From positions 705 to 43,513 of the forward strand of contig PLLX01000098.1 in assembly GCA_003141415.1 (NCBI GenBank): a DNA stretch of 42,809 nt. The letters are read 5' to 3'. Origin of the DNA: Bacteroidales bacterium. Lineage in GTDB: Bacteria > Bacteroidota > Bacteroidia > Bacteroidales > VadinHA17. Numbering within the stretch: the first letter of the stretch is position 1; each line of letters opens with the position of its first letter. The notes beneath the pieces were generated by a model. That model made no database searches, was not told the DNA's origin, and saw nothing but the letters and a program-made list of their open reading frames with translations. Below, piece by piece: positions 16,527-23,835 of this stretch. Position numbers and translations under genes: made by a program.

Positions 16527-17885
16527 AACTGGTATATTAATTTTAGATATCGCTTCGTCTACTTCCTGGCTTGTCATTTCATGATCCGGAAGATTGTTCT
16601 CAAAATATTTCTCATAAGCAGAAATGTCGAAATGACCATGGCCACTCAGGTTAAAGAGTATCGTCCTTGAGACTCCTTCTATGTCAGCTTTTCTTGCCTC
16701 ATCAAGAGCGCCGGCAATAGCATATGTTGATTCGGGAGCAGGAAGAATACCTTCCGACCTTGCGAAAAGAACTCCAGCTTCAAAACATTCCCTCTGCATC
16801 TTTGCCTTTGCCTCAATAAATCCGTCTTTGAGAAGTTGGCTTACAAGAACTCCTGCACCATGATAGCGTAAACCACCTGCATGTATCTTCTCGGGTATAA
16901 AATTATGTCCGAGTGTATACATGGGAAGGAGTGGGGTCATGCCTGCTGAATCGCCGAAGTCATACATAAATTTCCCCTTTGTAAGCTTAGGGCATGAGGC
17001 AGGCTCAACAGTCAGAAGCCTGATATTCTTTCCGTTAAGTAATTTTTCGCGCAGGAATGGAAATGCTATTCCTGAGAAGTTTGATCCTCCGCCAAAACAA
17101 CCGATTACAACATCAGGGTAATCACCTGTTTTTTCCATTTGAAGAAGTGCTTCCTGACCTATGACAGTCTGGTGAAGGATAACATGGTTAAGAACACTAC
17201 CGAGCGAGTATTTGGTATACGGATCCTGAACCGCCACTTCCATAGCTTCAGAAATTGCTATTCCCAGACTTCCCGGGGAGTCGGGGTACATTTCAAGAAC
17301 TTTCCTTCCGGCCACTGTCATAGTGCTTGGTGAAGAGACTACCTTGGCATTATAGGTATTCATTAAAAGCTTGCGGCCTGGCTTCTGGTCATAGCTGACT
17401 TTTACCATAAAGACCAGAAGCTCAAGTCCAAAATGATGACAGGCGAATGCCATGGCGCTTCCCCACTGTCCAGCTCCGGTCTCGGTTGTAATTCTTTTTA
17501 TTCCTTCCATTTTGTTATAATATGCCTGCGGAATTGCTGTATTGGCTTTATGGGAGCCAGAATAATTACCGCCTTCATACTTATAGTAGATTTTGCTTTT
17601 TGTTCCCAGCGCTTTTTCAAGACTGATTGCCCTGAAGAGGGGTGAGGGACGAAAGGTCTTGTAGAGGTCAAGTACCTCATCAGGGATATCAATATACCTC
17701 TCGGTTGACACCTCCTGTTTTATAAGCTCCATTGGAAAAACAGCGGCAAGGCTCTCAGGGCCAATAGGTTTCATAGTGGCCGGATTGAGAGGTGGCATTG
17801 GTTTGTTAGGCATATCTGCCATGATATTATACCATTGCCTCGGCATTTCGCTTTCATTTAAGGTGATTTTTCTGCTCTTTTCCAT
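16524..17885 (-). CDS. trpB: Tryptophan synthase beta chain, TrpB2 type
   Basis: A 453-aa PLP enzyme of fold type II that makes tryptophan from indole and serine. The length and N-terminal extension ('MPRQWYNIMADMPNKPMPPLNP') mark the TrpB2 class (TIGR01415-like) rather than the ~400-aa TrpA-dependent TrpB1. PLP-binding Lys113 is in 'GSHKANTA', the catalytic-region Glu135 in 'ETGAGQWGSA', and the phosphate-binding glycine loop 'GCFGGGSNFSG' at 262-272. No trpA or other trp gene is adjacent, as is usual for TrpB2. The decisive context is the Trp-codon leader plus terminator directly upstream (17920-18051), which ties expression to tryptophan supply. It may salvage indole or act as a second synthase. 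Confidence 0.9.
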   Translation of the reverse strand: MEKSRKITLNESEMPRQWYNIMADMPNKPMPPLNPATMKPIGPESLAAVFPMELIKQEVSTERYIDIPDEVLDLYKTFRPSPLFRAISLEKALGTKSKIYYKYEGGNYSGSHKANTAIPQAYYNKMEGIKRITTETGAGQWGSAMAFACHHFGLELLVFMVKVSYDQKPGRKLLMNTYNAKVVSSPSTMTVAGRKVLEMYPDSPGSLGIAISEAMEVAVQDPYTKYSLGSVLNHVILHQTVIGQEALLQMEKTGDYPDVVIGCFGGGSNFSGIAFPFLREKLLNGKNIRLLTVEPASCPKLTKGKFMYDFGDSAGMTPLLPMYTLGHNFIPEKIHAGGLRYHGAGVLVSQLLKDGFIEAKAKMQRECFEAGVLFARSEGILPAPESTYAIAGALDEARKADIEGVSRTILFNLSGHGHFDISAYEKYFENNLPDHEMTSQEVDEAISKINIPV

Positions 17886-17919
17886 AATTGTTAATTATTA
17901 GTGTTTGTTAAAAATTTTA

Positions 17920-17951
17920 AAACAAAAAAGGCACACTGTGAACAGTGTGCC
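17920..17951 (-). terminator. Attenuator terminator upstream of trpB
   Basis: A perfect 9-bp stem GGCACACTG / CAGTGTGCC with tetraloop TTCA, followed by TTTTTTGTTTT, read leftward. It lies between the Trp leader peptide (ends 17977) and trpB (starts 17885), so it acts before the structural gene. Its 5' arm (CACACTG) can alternatively pair with CAGCTGTG (plus 17995-18002), inside the leader frame, with one bulged base: a candidate antiterminator. Confidence 0.85.
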
Positions 17952-17976
17952 CCTATAAATAAGTATCTTTTAAGTG

Positions 17977-18030
17977 TTATATAATGGCTTGTTTCACAGC
18001 TGAATTAGTTGAGCTGCACCACGACCACAT
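17977..18030 (-). CDS. trpL: Trp leader peptide of a trpB attenuator
   Basis: A 17-codon frame encoding MWSWCSSTNSAVKQAII then TAA, with Trp codons at positions 2 and 4. An AAGGA motif 8 nt upstream of this ATG and the predicted transcript start near 18051 favour this start. The frame is also open from an ATG at 18051, giving a 24-aa version with both Trp codons in the same place. A ribosome stalled at the Trp codons would leave CAGCTGTG (plus 17995-18002) free to pair with the terminator's 5' arm; a ribosome reaching the stop would mask it. The logic is that of E. coli trpL; the function is inferred. Confidence 0.8.
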   Translation of the reverse strand: MWSWCSSTNSAVKQAII

Positions 18031-18056
18031 ATATAACGTCCTTGTTTTCATAACGA

Positions 18057-18085
18057 CAAAAATAATCAAAAATTTAAAATATCAA
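18057..18085 (-). promoter_or_regulatory. Bacteroidota-type promoter for the trp leader/trpB
   Basis: Read leftward: TTG (plus 18083-18085), 18-nt spacer, TATTTTTG (plus 18057-18064). The predicted start is about 18051, roughly 20 nt before the preferred leader ATG. This makes trpB a separate transcription unit from aroA. Confidence 0.6.
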
Positions 18086-18167
18086 TAAAAAATCAACTTT
18101 ATTTTAATTTTTCTTTGAAATAGCCCATTTTGTGCTAGAAACAGTAACGAATTTACCTTCCCGGGTA

Positions 18168-19418
18168 TCATTCATGAACCACAGCTCCAAGATTCCTGAG
18201 ATCATCAAAAAAAGCGGGATATGATTTTGCGATGCATTGAGAATCCCTGATAGATACTTTCCCGGTTGCTCCAAGTGATGCAACTGCAAGAGCCATTGCA
18301 ATGCGGTGGTCATCATGTGATTCAACCCTTGCTTTCTGTGGCCGGCCTCCGGTCACATACATCAGATCATCACTAATTTCAATCTTAACATTCATTTTGC
18401 CAAACTCTTCCTTAAGGGTTTTAGCCCGGTCACTCTCCTTATATATTAACCTCGATACTCCTTTGATACATGAAATTCCTTCACAATAGGAAGCAAGTGC
18501 AACAAGCGGCGGGAATAGGTCAGGTGATTCAGTGGCATTAAATTCAAACGCTTTTAACTCTGATTTGGTAATATCGATTTGATCTTCACCTATTATCATA
18601 TGTGCACCGGCTTTTTCCAGTGCTTTAATTATTGACATATCACTTTGCATGCTGTCTCTACGGAGTCCCTTAACACTCAACTGACCGTTAATGGCACCGG
18701 CAACCAGGAGAAATGCTCCTCCACTCCAGTCACCTTCCACGGTATAACTATGAGGAGTATACTTTTGATTCCCAGGGATATGGAACAAACTATAACCTTT
18801 ATTCTCTACAGTTATTCCAAATGATTTCAGAATCTGGATCGTCATATCAATATACGGTTTGCTCTTAAGGTTATTTACCTTGATATCAGAGTCTCTGGCA
18901 GCCAGAGGCAAAGCCATTAACAGACCTGTTAATAGCTGACTGCTGACAGATCCGTCAATTTCACAACGTCCACCAGCTATTGGTCCCTGAATAGTAAGAG
19001 GAAGGAATCCGCCTGTAGTTGTACACTTTACTCCAAGCTGAGTCAAAGCCTCTTCAACCATGAACATTGGTCTCTTTTTAAGAGAATTTGCTCCAACCAT
19101 TGTAATTTCAGCAGGATACAAAGCTGCAATAGGAGAAAACATACGAATTGCCAGACCTGATTCACCACAATTCAGTTTAGGTTCTTTCAGGATTGCAGAA
19201 CCAATAATTTTCAGTTCATTAACCTGCGGTTCAATCCTGGCACCAAGACCTACAGCTATACTCATAGCTGCCAGTGAATCGTCACAATACGAAGGATTAT
19301 GGATTATACTTTGACCGTCAGCCAGTAACCCGGCAGCGATTGCCCGTTGTGTCATACTTTTTGAAGCCGGAGCTTTTATATTACCCTTAAGTGCAGACGG
19401 TTCCAGATATCTTTCCAT
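18168..19418 (-). CDS. aroA: 3-phosphoshikimate 1-carboxyvinyltransferase (EPSP synthase)
   Basis: A 416-aa enzyme that condenses shikimate 3-phosphate with PEP to EPSP, the penultimate step of chorismate synthesis. Recognisable motifs are the N-terminal 'APASKSMTQRAIAAGLLA' (active-site Lys20), 'NCGESGLAIRMFSPIAALYPAEITMVGANSLKKRPM' in the first domain, 'DGSVSSQLLTGLLMALPLA' and the late 'SHDDHRIAMALAVASL'. The protein resembles the shorter Bacteroidota/archaeal-like EPSP synthases. It is the last gene of the Phe/Tyr operon, 16 nt after the DAHP synthase fusion, and so falls under the aromatic leader at 23451-23589. Confidence 0.93.
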   Translation of the reverse strand: MERYLEPSALKGNIKAPASKSMTQRAIAAGLLADGQSIIHNPSYCDDSLAAMSIAVGLGARIEPQVNELKIIGSAILKEPKLNCGESGLAIRMFSPIAALYPAEITMVGANSLKKRPMFMVEEALTQLGVKCTTTGGFLPLTIQGPIAGGRCEIDGSVSSQLLTGLLMALPLAARDSDIKVNNLKSKPYIDMTIQILKSFGITVENKGYSLFHIPGNQKYTPHSYTVEGDWSGGAFLLVAGAINGQLSVKGLRRDSMQSDMSIIKALEKAGAHMIIGEDQIDITKSELKAFEFNATESPDLFPPLVALASYCEGISCIKGVSRLIYKESDRAKTLKEEFGKMNVKIEISDDLMYVTGGRPQKARVESHDDHRIAMALAVASLGATGKVSIRDSQCIAKSYPAFFDDLRNLGAVVHE

Positions 19419-19434
19419 AAATTCGTTTTAATTT

Positions 19435-20550
19435 TTATTTTTCATCAGACTGACTTTTTACTCCGTTATTCATGACCTTCATCTGATGGTTAATAGACTC
19501 CTGGTGAATGGCTTTGAAAATTGTATCAATCAGTTCCGAGCTAAGACCTTTAGCCAGACCCTTGGCAATTACTTTATTAATAATTTCATCCCACCGGGTT
19601 GTCTGCAAGATAGTGATATTATTTTCCTTTTTATAACGACCGATAGTTTCTGCAACTTTCATTCGTTGTTCCATCAGATCGAGAAGATGATCATCGTAAA
19701 CGTCAATCTGTTGCCGTAATTCACCGAGTACATCAAGTAATTTGGGATCAGAAGTGCTCGGATTACGAAGAATTAGCCTGCTTAAAAGTTCTTTCAGATC
19801 ATTTGGTGTAAGCTGTTGGGCAGCATCACTTAATGCTTTTGAAGGGTCGATATGTGATTCGAGCATTAACCCGTCAAAGTTGAGGTCCAGTGCCTTCTGG
19901 GAAATCTCGTGAAGATATTGTCTCGCACCACCAATGTGGCTTGGATCGCAAATTATTGGCAAATCAGGAATTCGCCTCCTGAGTTCAATTGGCAACTGCC
20001 AGTTAGGCTGATTACGATACAATGTCTTTTCATAGGAGGAGAAACCCCTATGTATTGCACCTATACGGGTAATACCAGCTCTGGCAATACGTTCTATTGC
20101 ACCTATCCACAAGTCGAGGTCGGGATTTATCGGGTTTTTGACCAGTACCATAACATCTACGCCGCTCAGGGCATCGGAGATCTCCTGAACCGTGAAAGGA
20201 TTAACTGACGTCCTGGCGCCAATCCACAACATATCAATACCATATTTCAAAGCCTCATAGACATGTTTTTCATTCGCTACCTCTGTACCCACAAGCAGAC
20301 CGGTTTCCTGTTTCACTCTTCTGAGCCATTTTAACCCTTCGCTACCCACTCCTTCAAAAGAATTAGGACGGGTCCTGGGTTTCCAGATACCGGCTCGAAA
20401 TACACTAACCTCTTTTATCTGTGCTAATTGTGTAGCCGTTTCCATAACCTGTTCCTCTGTTTCAGCGCTACATGGACCAGAGATAAGAAATGGCCTGCCC
20501 TTATATCCTCTCCAGTCTTTTATCAGGGAATTCTTAAGTTTTATCTCCAT
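19435..20550 (-). CDS. Bifunctional DAHP synthase / chorismate mutase
   Basis: A 371-aa fusion. Residues ~5-265 are a type I-beta DAHP synthase, with metal/PEP motifs GPCSAE (25-30), KPRTRP (57-62), 'VKNPINPDLDLWIGA' (137-151), CDPSH (201-205) and 'LMLESHIDPSKALSDA'. Residues ~272-357 are an AroQ chorismate mutase helix bundle with the expected basic residues R279, R296, K307 and R319. The protein thus links the first step of the shikimate pathway with the branch to prephenate. In other bacteria with this type the mutase part also serves as a feedback sensor. It is translated 15 nt after tyrA and 16 nt before aroA. The mutase absent from pheA and tyrA here is supplied by this fusion. Confidence 0.93.
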   Translation of the reverse strand: MEIKLKNSLIKDWRGYKGRPFLISGPCSAETEEQVMETATQLAQIKEVSVFRAGIWKPRTRPNSFEGVGSEGLKWLRRVKQETGLLVGTEVANEKHVYEALKYGIDMLWIGARTSVNPFTVQEISDALSGVDVMVLVKNPINPDLDLWIGAIERIARAGITRIGAIHRGFSSYEKTLYRNQPNWQLPIELRRRIPDLPIICDPSHIGGARQYLHEISQKALDLNFDGLMLESHIDPSKALSDAAQQLTPNDLKELLSRLILRNPSTSDPKLLDVLGELRQQIDVYDDHLLDLMEQRMKVAETIGRYKKENNITILQTTRWDEIINKVIAKGLAKGLSSELIDTIFKAIHQESINHQMKVMNNGVKSQSDEK

Positions 20551-20565
20551 TTTGCAGTAGATTAA

Positions 20566-21411
20566 TTAATTTAAAATTTTCCTAATCTTATTAGCCTCTT
20601 CCATCAGAGCTTTCAATCCGTTAAGATCTTTTCCTGATATCATTTTTCTGAATAGATTCATTTTTTCAATATAAGTATCCATTACTTCAAGAATATATTG
20701 TGCATTTTCCAGGAAGATCGGGGCCCAGGTTTCTCCGTTACTTTTAGCGAGACGGACCGTACTTTCAAACCCACCTCCGGCCAGAGTGAGAATGTTTTGT
20801 TCTTCCTGTTCCTTTTCGAGGACACTTAATGCCAGGGAAAAGGAGGTAATATGGGAAATATGAGATATATAAGCAACATGCACATCATGTTCGCTCGAAT
20901 TCATATACACTTTCTGCATGTTAAGCAAGTCGAGCATTTTTTCAACTTTTATAAGAGCGTCAGGATCACTAAGTTCTTTGTCACATATAATTGCGGTCTT
21001 ATAGTCAAAAAGCTTGCCGATAGCCGCCAGAGGACCTGAATATTCCGTACCCGCCATAGGATGTACCGCAACATAACGGCCCCTGCCCGGATGATTTTCT
21101 GAAGCTTTTGCGATGCTGGCTTTTGTTGAGCCCATATCTGTAACAATTTTTGAAGTGCCTGCGAGCCTGTCAAGAATGACTGGTAACATAATACAATTTG
21201 TATTTACAGGTGTGGAGAGTATTATTAAATCGCTTTTCTCAATGGCATTATCAAGAGTATCATTTTCATCAACCAGTCCGCAAAGGAGGGCAATGTTCTG
21301 GTGATGCATATTTGTATCAACACCGATTATTTTATCTGCAAAACCCCGTTTGCGGAGATCAACCATAAGGGATCCTCCGATGAGTCCTATTCCAATTACG
21401 GCAATTGTCAT
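20566..21411 (-). CDS. tyrA: Prephenate dehydrogenase
   Basis: A 281-aa NAD-dependent enzyme converting prephenate to 4-hydroxyphenylpyruvate. The Rossmann motif 'IAVIGIGLIGGSLMVDLRKRG' is at the N-terminus, followed by 'ADKIIGVDTN', 'DLIILSTPVNT' and 'VTDMGSTKASIA', and by the catalytic-region 'AVHPMAGTEYSGPLAAIGKLF' with its conserved His. There is no ACT or chorismate mutase domain, which fits the mutase being fused to DAHP synthase in the next gene. It lies between the aminotransferase (39-nt gap containing a 16-bp tandem repeat) and the DAHP synthase fusion. Confidence 0.92.
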   Translation of the reverse strand: MTIAVIGIGLIGGSLMVDLRKRGFADKIIGVDTNMHHQNIALLCGLVDENDTLDNAIEKSDLIILSTPVNTNCIMLPVILDRLAGTSKIVTDMGSTKASIAKASENHPGRGRYVAVHPMAGTEYSGPLAAIGKLFDYKTAIICDKELSDPDALIKVEKMLDLLNMQKVYMNSSEHDVHVAYISHISHITSFSLALSVLEKEQEEQNILTLAGGGFESTVRLAKSNGETWAPIFLENAQYILEVMDTYIEKMNLFRKMISGKDLNGLKALMEEANKIRKILN

Positions 21412-21422
21412 TTTGGTTTGTT

Positions 21423-21463
21423 GTTATTAAGTTATAAGGTTATTAAGTTATTAGGTAATAAGG
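21423..21463. repeat. 16-bp tandem repeat between tyrA and the aminotransferase
   Basis: Two near-identical 16-bp units (21423-21438 GTTATTAAGTTATAAG and 21439-21454, one base different) and a partial third (21455-21463). It covers the aminotransferase stop codon, so the last residues of that protein are encoded by repeat sequence. Confidence 0.75.
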
Positions 21464-22617
21464 AATTCTGTGATTCTGTTTTTGGCTTCAATCAGTTTTT
21501 CTTCTGTAGCGCAGAGGGAAATGCGGATAAAACGTTCTCCGTTCTTTCCGAAAATGAATCCGGGGGTGATAAATACTAAACTCTTCATTAAGATTTCCTC
21601 AATGTAAGATTCACAATCCGGAATATCTTCAGGGATCTTTCCCCATACAAACAAACCCACCTGGGATTTATCAAACCGGCATTTAAGAAGATCCATTATT
21701 TCTTCAACAATTTTCCTGCGTATGATATAAACACTATTGACTATGTCGTACCATGATTCAGGATTATTAAGTGCCTCAACTGCAGCCATCTGCATCGCCA
21801 TAAACATTCCTGAATCCATATTGCTTTTCACCTTCAATACTGTTTTAATATAATCACTTTGACCGGCAAGCATCCCAATTCGCCATCCAGCCATATTGTG
21901 AGATTTGCTTAATGAATTAAGTTCCAAAGCAGTTTCTTTTGCACCTTCAACGGCAAGCAGACTGATATATTCATTGTTTAAGATGAAACTGTAAGGATTG
22001 TCATTGACAAGAAGTATTCCATGTTTTCTTGAAAATGCAACCAGCTTTTCAAACACATCCATTGACCCTTTGACTCCGGTTGGCATGTGAGGATAATTGA
22101 TCCACATTAGTTTTACTCTGCTAAGATCAGTTTCTTCAAGGGATTTAATATCAGGAAGCCAGCTATTCACTTCTGAAAGTTCATATTTTCTCACTATGCC
22201 ACCAACCAGGTTCGTTACTGAGGAATATGTAGGGTATCCTGGATCAGGGACCAGTACTTCATCTCCAGGATTGACAAAGGCCATACTTATATGCATTATT
22301 CCCTCCTTACTACCCATTAAAAGGAGGATCTCATTTTCGGGATTCAGGTTCACATGAAAATATTTACCATACCACTCCGAGAATGCCTTCCTCAAAGCAG
22401 GTATTCCCGAATAACTTTGGTAGCCATGCGAAGTTGGTTTTCTGGCTTCTGCAATCAGAACCGAAACGGTATTTTCAGAAGGGGGTTGGTCGGGACTGCC
22501 GATGCCTAGATTTATGACATCAGAACCCTCTCTGCGCATCTTGTCTATTTGTGCAAGTTTCTGTGAGAAATAATATTCCTGTACATTTCCTGTGCGGTCG
22601 GCCGGTTTAACTATCAT
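21451..22617 (-). CDS. Class I/II PLP aminotransferase of the aromatic operon
   Basis: A 388-aa fold-type I aminotransferase. I start at the ATG at 22617, which overlaps the pheA stop by 11 nt; an upstream in-frame ATG (22656) lies further inside pheA. Motifs are 'LGIGSPDQPPSENT' near the N-terminus, 'DPGYPTYSSV', 'WINYPHMPTGVKG', 'LVNDNPYSFI' and the PLP-lysine segment 'SLSKSHNMAGWRIGMLAG', plus the carboxylate-binding Arg near 'ERFIRISLCA'. The closest relatives I recall are LL-diaminopimelate/aromatic aminotransferases. Between pheA and tyrA it most plausibly transaminates phenylpyruvate and 4-hydroxyphenylpyruvate to Phe and Tyr. Confidence 0.88.
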   Translation of the reverse strand: MIVKPADRTGNVQEYYFSQKLAQIDKMRREGSDVINLGIGSPDQPPSENTVSVLIAEARKPTSHGYQSYSGIPALRKAFSEWYGKYFHVNLNPENEILLLMGSKEGIMHISMAFVNPGDEVLVPDPGYPTYSSVTNLVGGIVRKYELSEVNSWLPDIKSLEETDLSRVKLMWINYPHMPTGVKGSMDVFEKLVAFSRKHGILLVNDNPYSFILNNEYISLLAVEGAKETALELNSLSKSHNMAGWRIGMLAGQSDYIKTVLKVKSNMDSGMFMAMQMAAVEALNNPESWYDIVNSVYIIRRKIVEEIMDLLKCRFDKSQVGLFVWGKIPEDIPDCESYIEEILMKSLVFITPGFIFGKNGERFIRISLCATEEKLIEAKNRITEFLIT

Positions 22618-23437
22618 ATAGCATGTCTCCTTTAAAATAAACTCCAAGTATCTCAAGGTTACTGGTGTATTTATCCAGAACCCTTCTGATTATATCAGAT
22701 TTTGTGTTTTTATTCAATTCCAGGTCGAGATAGAACATATATTCCCATTCTCCATTCAGTCTTGGGACAGACTGGATTTTTGAGAGGTTAATTTCCAGTT
22801 CCGCCAGTTTAACGAGAACTTTTGCAAGAGAACCGGGTTTATGTCCAGTTGAGAAACATATTGAAACTTTATTGCCTCTGGTGTTACCTGTTTCCTCATC
22901 TCCGACTACCAGAAATCGTGTATAATTTTGTTTATAGGTCTCAATTCCTGATGCGATAATTTCGAGGCCATATATCTCTGCTGCATGGGATGGAGCGATA
23001 GCAGCCACACCTTTTACTTTGGATTCGCTAATCTGCCTGGCACTTCCTGCAGTATCATCGCTTTCAATAAGAGTCATACCGGGAAACTGATTAAGAAAAG
23101 TCATGCATTGAGCCAGGGCAATCGGATGAGATCGTACTTCTCTGATGTCACTTATGTTCTGATAAGGTAAAGCCATGAGGTTTTGTTTTATACGAAGATT
23201 ATGTTCTCCCAGGATCTTCATTCCCGATTCCCTGATAAGTGTGTAATTATAAAGAATACTGCCTGATCTTGCATTCTCAATCGCCATAACAGCAAAGTCA
23301 GCATCACCGCACTTAAGTGTATTGAGTTCCAGATCGAAAGTTGAACAAGGGACGATTTCAATTTCATCATAATTAAAGTACTGCCTTGCTGCAACTTCAT
23401 GAAAACATCCTGTCTCTCCCTGTATTGCTATCTTCAT
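22607..23437 (-). CDS. pheA: Prephenate dehydratase with ACT domain
   Basis: A 276-aa enzyme turning prephenate into phenylpyruvate. I start it at the ATG at 23437 ('MKIAIQGETGCFHEVAA'), the standard PDT N-terminus; the in-frame 26 codons upstream encode the terminator hairpin and are not protein. The PDT domain carries 'GDADFAVMAIENARSGSI' and 'ESDDTAGSARQISE', and 'NYTRFLVVGDEE' closes it. A C-terminal ACT domain (about 190-270, 'KVSICFSTGHKPGSLAKVLVKLAELEINLSKIQSVP') should bind Phe for feedback inhibition. Hence this step is controlled both by Phe binding and by the upstream Phe/Tyr leader. It is the first gene of the aromatic operon. Confidence 0.92.
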   Translation of the reverse strand: MKIAIQGETGCFHEVAARQYFNYDEIEIVPCSTFDLELNTLKCGDADFAVMAIENARSGSILYNYTLIRESGMKILGEHNLRIKQNLMALPYQNISDIREVRSHPIALAQCMTFLNQFPGMTLIESDDTAGSARQISESKVKGVAAIAPSHAAEIYGLEIIASGIETYKQNYTRFLVVGDEETGNTRGNKVSICFSTGHKPGSLAKVLVKLAELEINLSKIQSVPRLNGEWEYMFYLDLELNKNTKSDIIRRVLDKYTSNLEILGVYFKGDMLYDS

Positions 23438-23450
23438 TATCTTAGATTTA

Positions 23451-23486
23451 TTAAAACAGCAAGGGCCCCTCCGAGGGACCCTTGCT
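23451..23486 (-). terminator. Attenuator terminator upstream of pheA
   Basis: Read leftward: GCAAGGG, one mismatch, then CCCT/AGGG type pairing, a 3-nt loop, and the closing CCCTTGC, followed by TGTTTTAATAAA. The stem is strong and the U-tract modest. It lies between the aromatic leader peptide and pheA. The TCCCT in its 5' arm (plus 23474-23478) can alternatively pair with AGGGA right after the leader stop codon (plus 23519-23523). Confidence 0.75.
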
Positions 23487-23523
23487 TTCATATAATTAAT
23501 ATTATCTGTATACAAAAATCCCT

Positions 23524-23589
23524 TTATCTGTTTTTAAAATAAAAATAGAAATAATAAAAGGAGATATAATTTTTGTACACAATATTCAT
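23524..23589 (-). CDS. Phe/Tyr leader peptide of the aromatic operon attenuator
   Basis: A 21-codon frame ending TAA. Residues 10-18 read SFYYFYFYF; overall it holds four Phe and six Tyr codons, 10 of 21 residues. A promoter sits 20 nt upstream and a terminator hairpin follows before pheA, so it matches the layout of E. coli pheL, but with Phe and Tyr interleaved. Shortage of either charged tRNA would stall the ribosome in the same place and expose AGGGA just after the stop codon to pair with the terminator stem. The operon makes both amino acids, so a mixed sensor is sensible. The codon content is seen; the mechanism is inferred. Confidence 0.85.
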   Translation of the reverse strand: MNIVYKNYISFYYFYFYFKNR

Positions 23590-23609
23590 TTTGTTGTGTT
23601 ATTAGCTTA

Positions 23610-23638
23610 CAAAAGTAATTGAATTTTTAAAAAAACAA
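23610..23638 (-). promoter_or_regulatory. Bacteroidota-type promoter for the aromatic leader/operon
   Basis: Read leftward: TTG (plus 23636-23638), 18-nt spacer, TACTTTTG (plus 23610-23617). The predicted start is about 15 nt before the leader ATG at 23589. Confidence 0.65.
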
Positions 23639-23715
23639 GTAAAAAATTATAAAAAGTGCAGGTTAGGTTAAAAATTTGCATTATTTATGGTGTTTTTAGG
23701 GGAAGTAAATTGGGA

Positions 23716-23822
23716 ATTGGAATTCAACACCTCAGGTGTTGGAATCTTATGTCAATAACTTACCACAGACGTAACTGTGCCTATTGGAATTTGATGCCTC
23801 CAGCGTCTTTTCAGCAGAAAAG
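23716..23822. repeat. Multi-hairpin intergenic element after hisIE
   Basis: The spacer between the aromatic promoter and the hisIE stop holds a row of hairpins: CAACACCT-C-AGGTGTTG (23725-23741), CACAG/CTGTG (about 23764-23779), GATGC/GCGTC (about 23793-23807) and CTTTTC-AGCA-GAAAAG (23807-23822). The nine bases ATTGGAATT precede two of them (23716 and 23783). No open frame is convincing here. It may be a REP-like repeat or a structured 3' end of the his transcript; I cannot tell which. Confidence 0.55.
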
Positions 23823-23835
23823 TAATCGGAACACC

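Noticed and set aside
23438..23515. 26-codon N-terminal extension of pheA
   Set aside because: It encodes the terminator hairpin (RVPRRGPCC region) and lacks similarity to prephenate dehydratases; the standard N-terminus starts at 23437.
23438..23700. T-box or metabolite riboswitch upstream of pheA
   Set aside because: No T-box consensus (TGGNACCGCG-type) or known riboswitch core is visible; the codon-rich leader frame is a better explanation.
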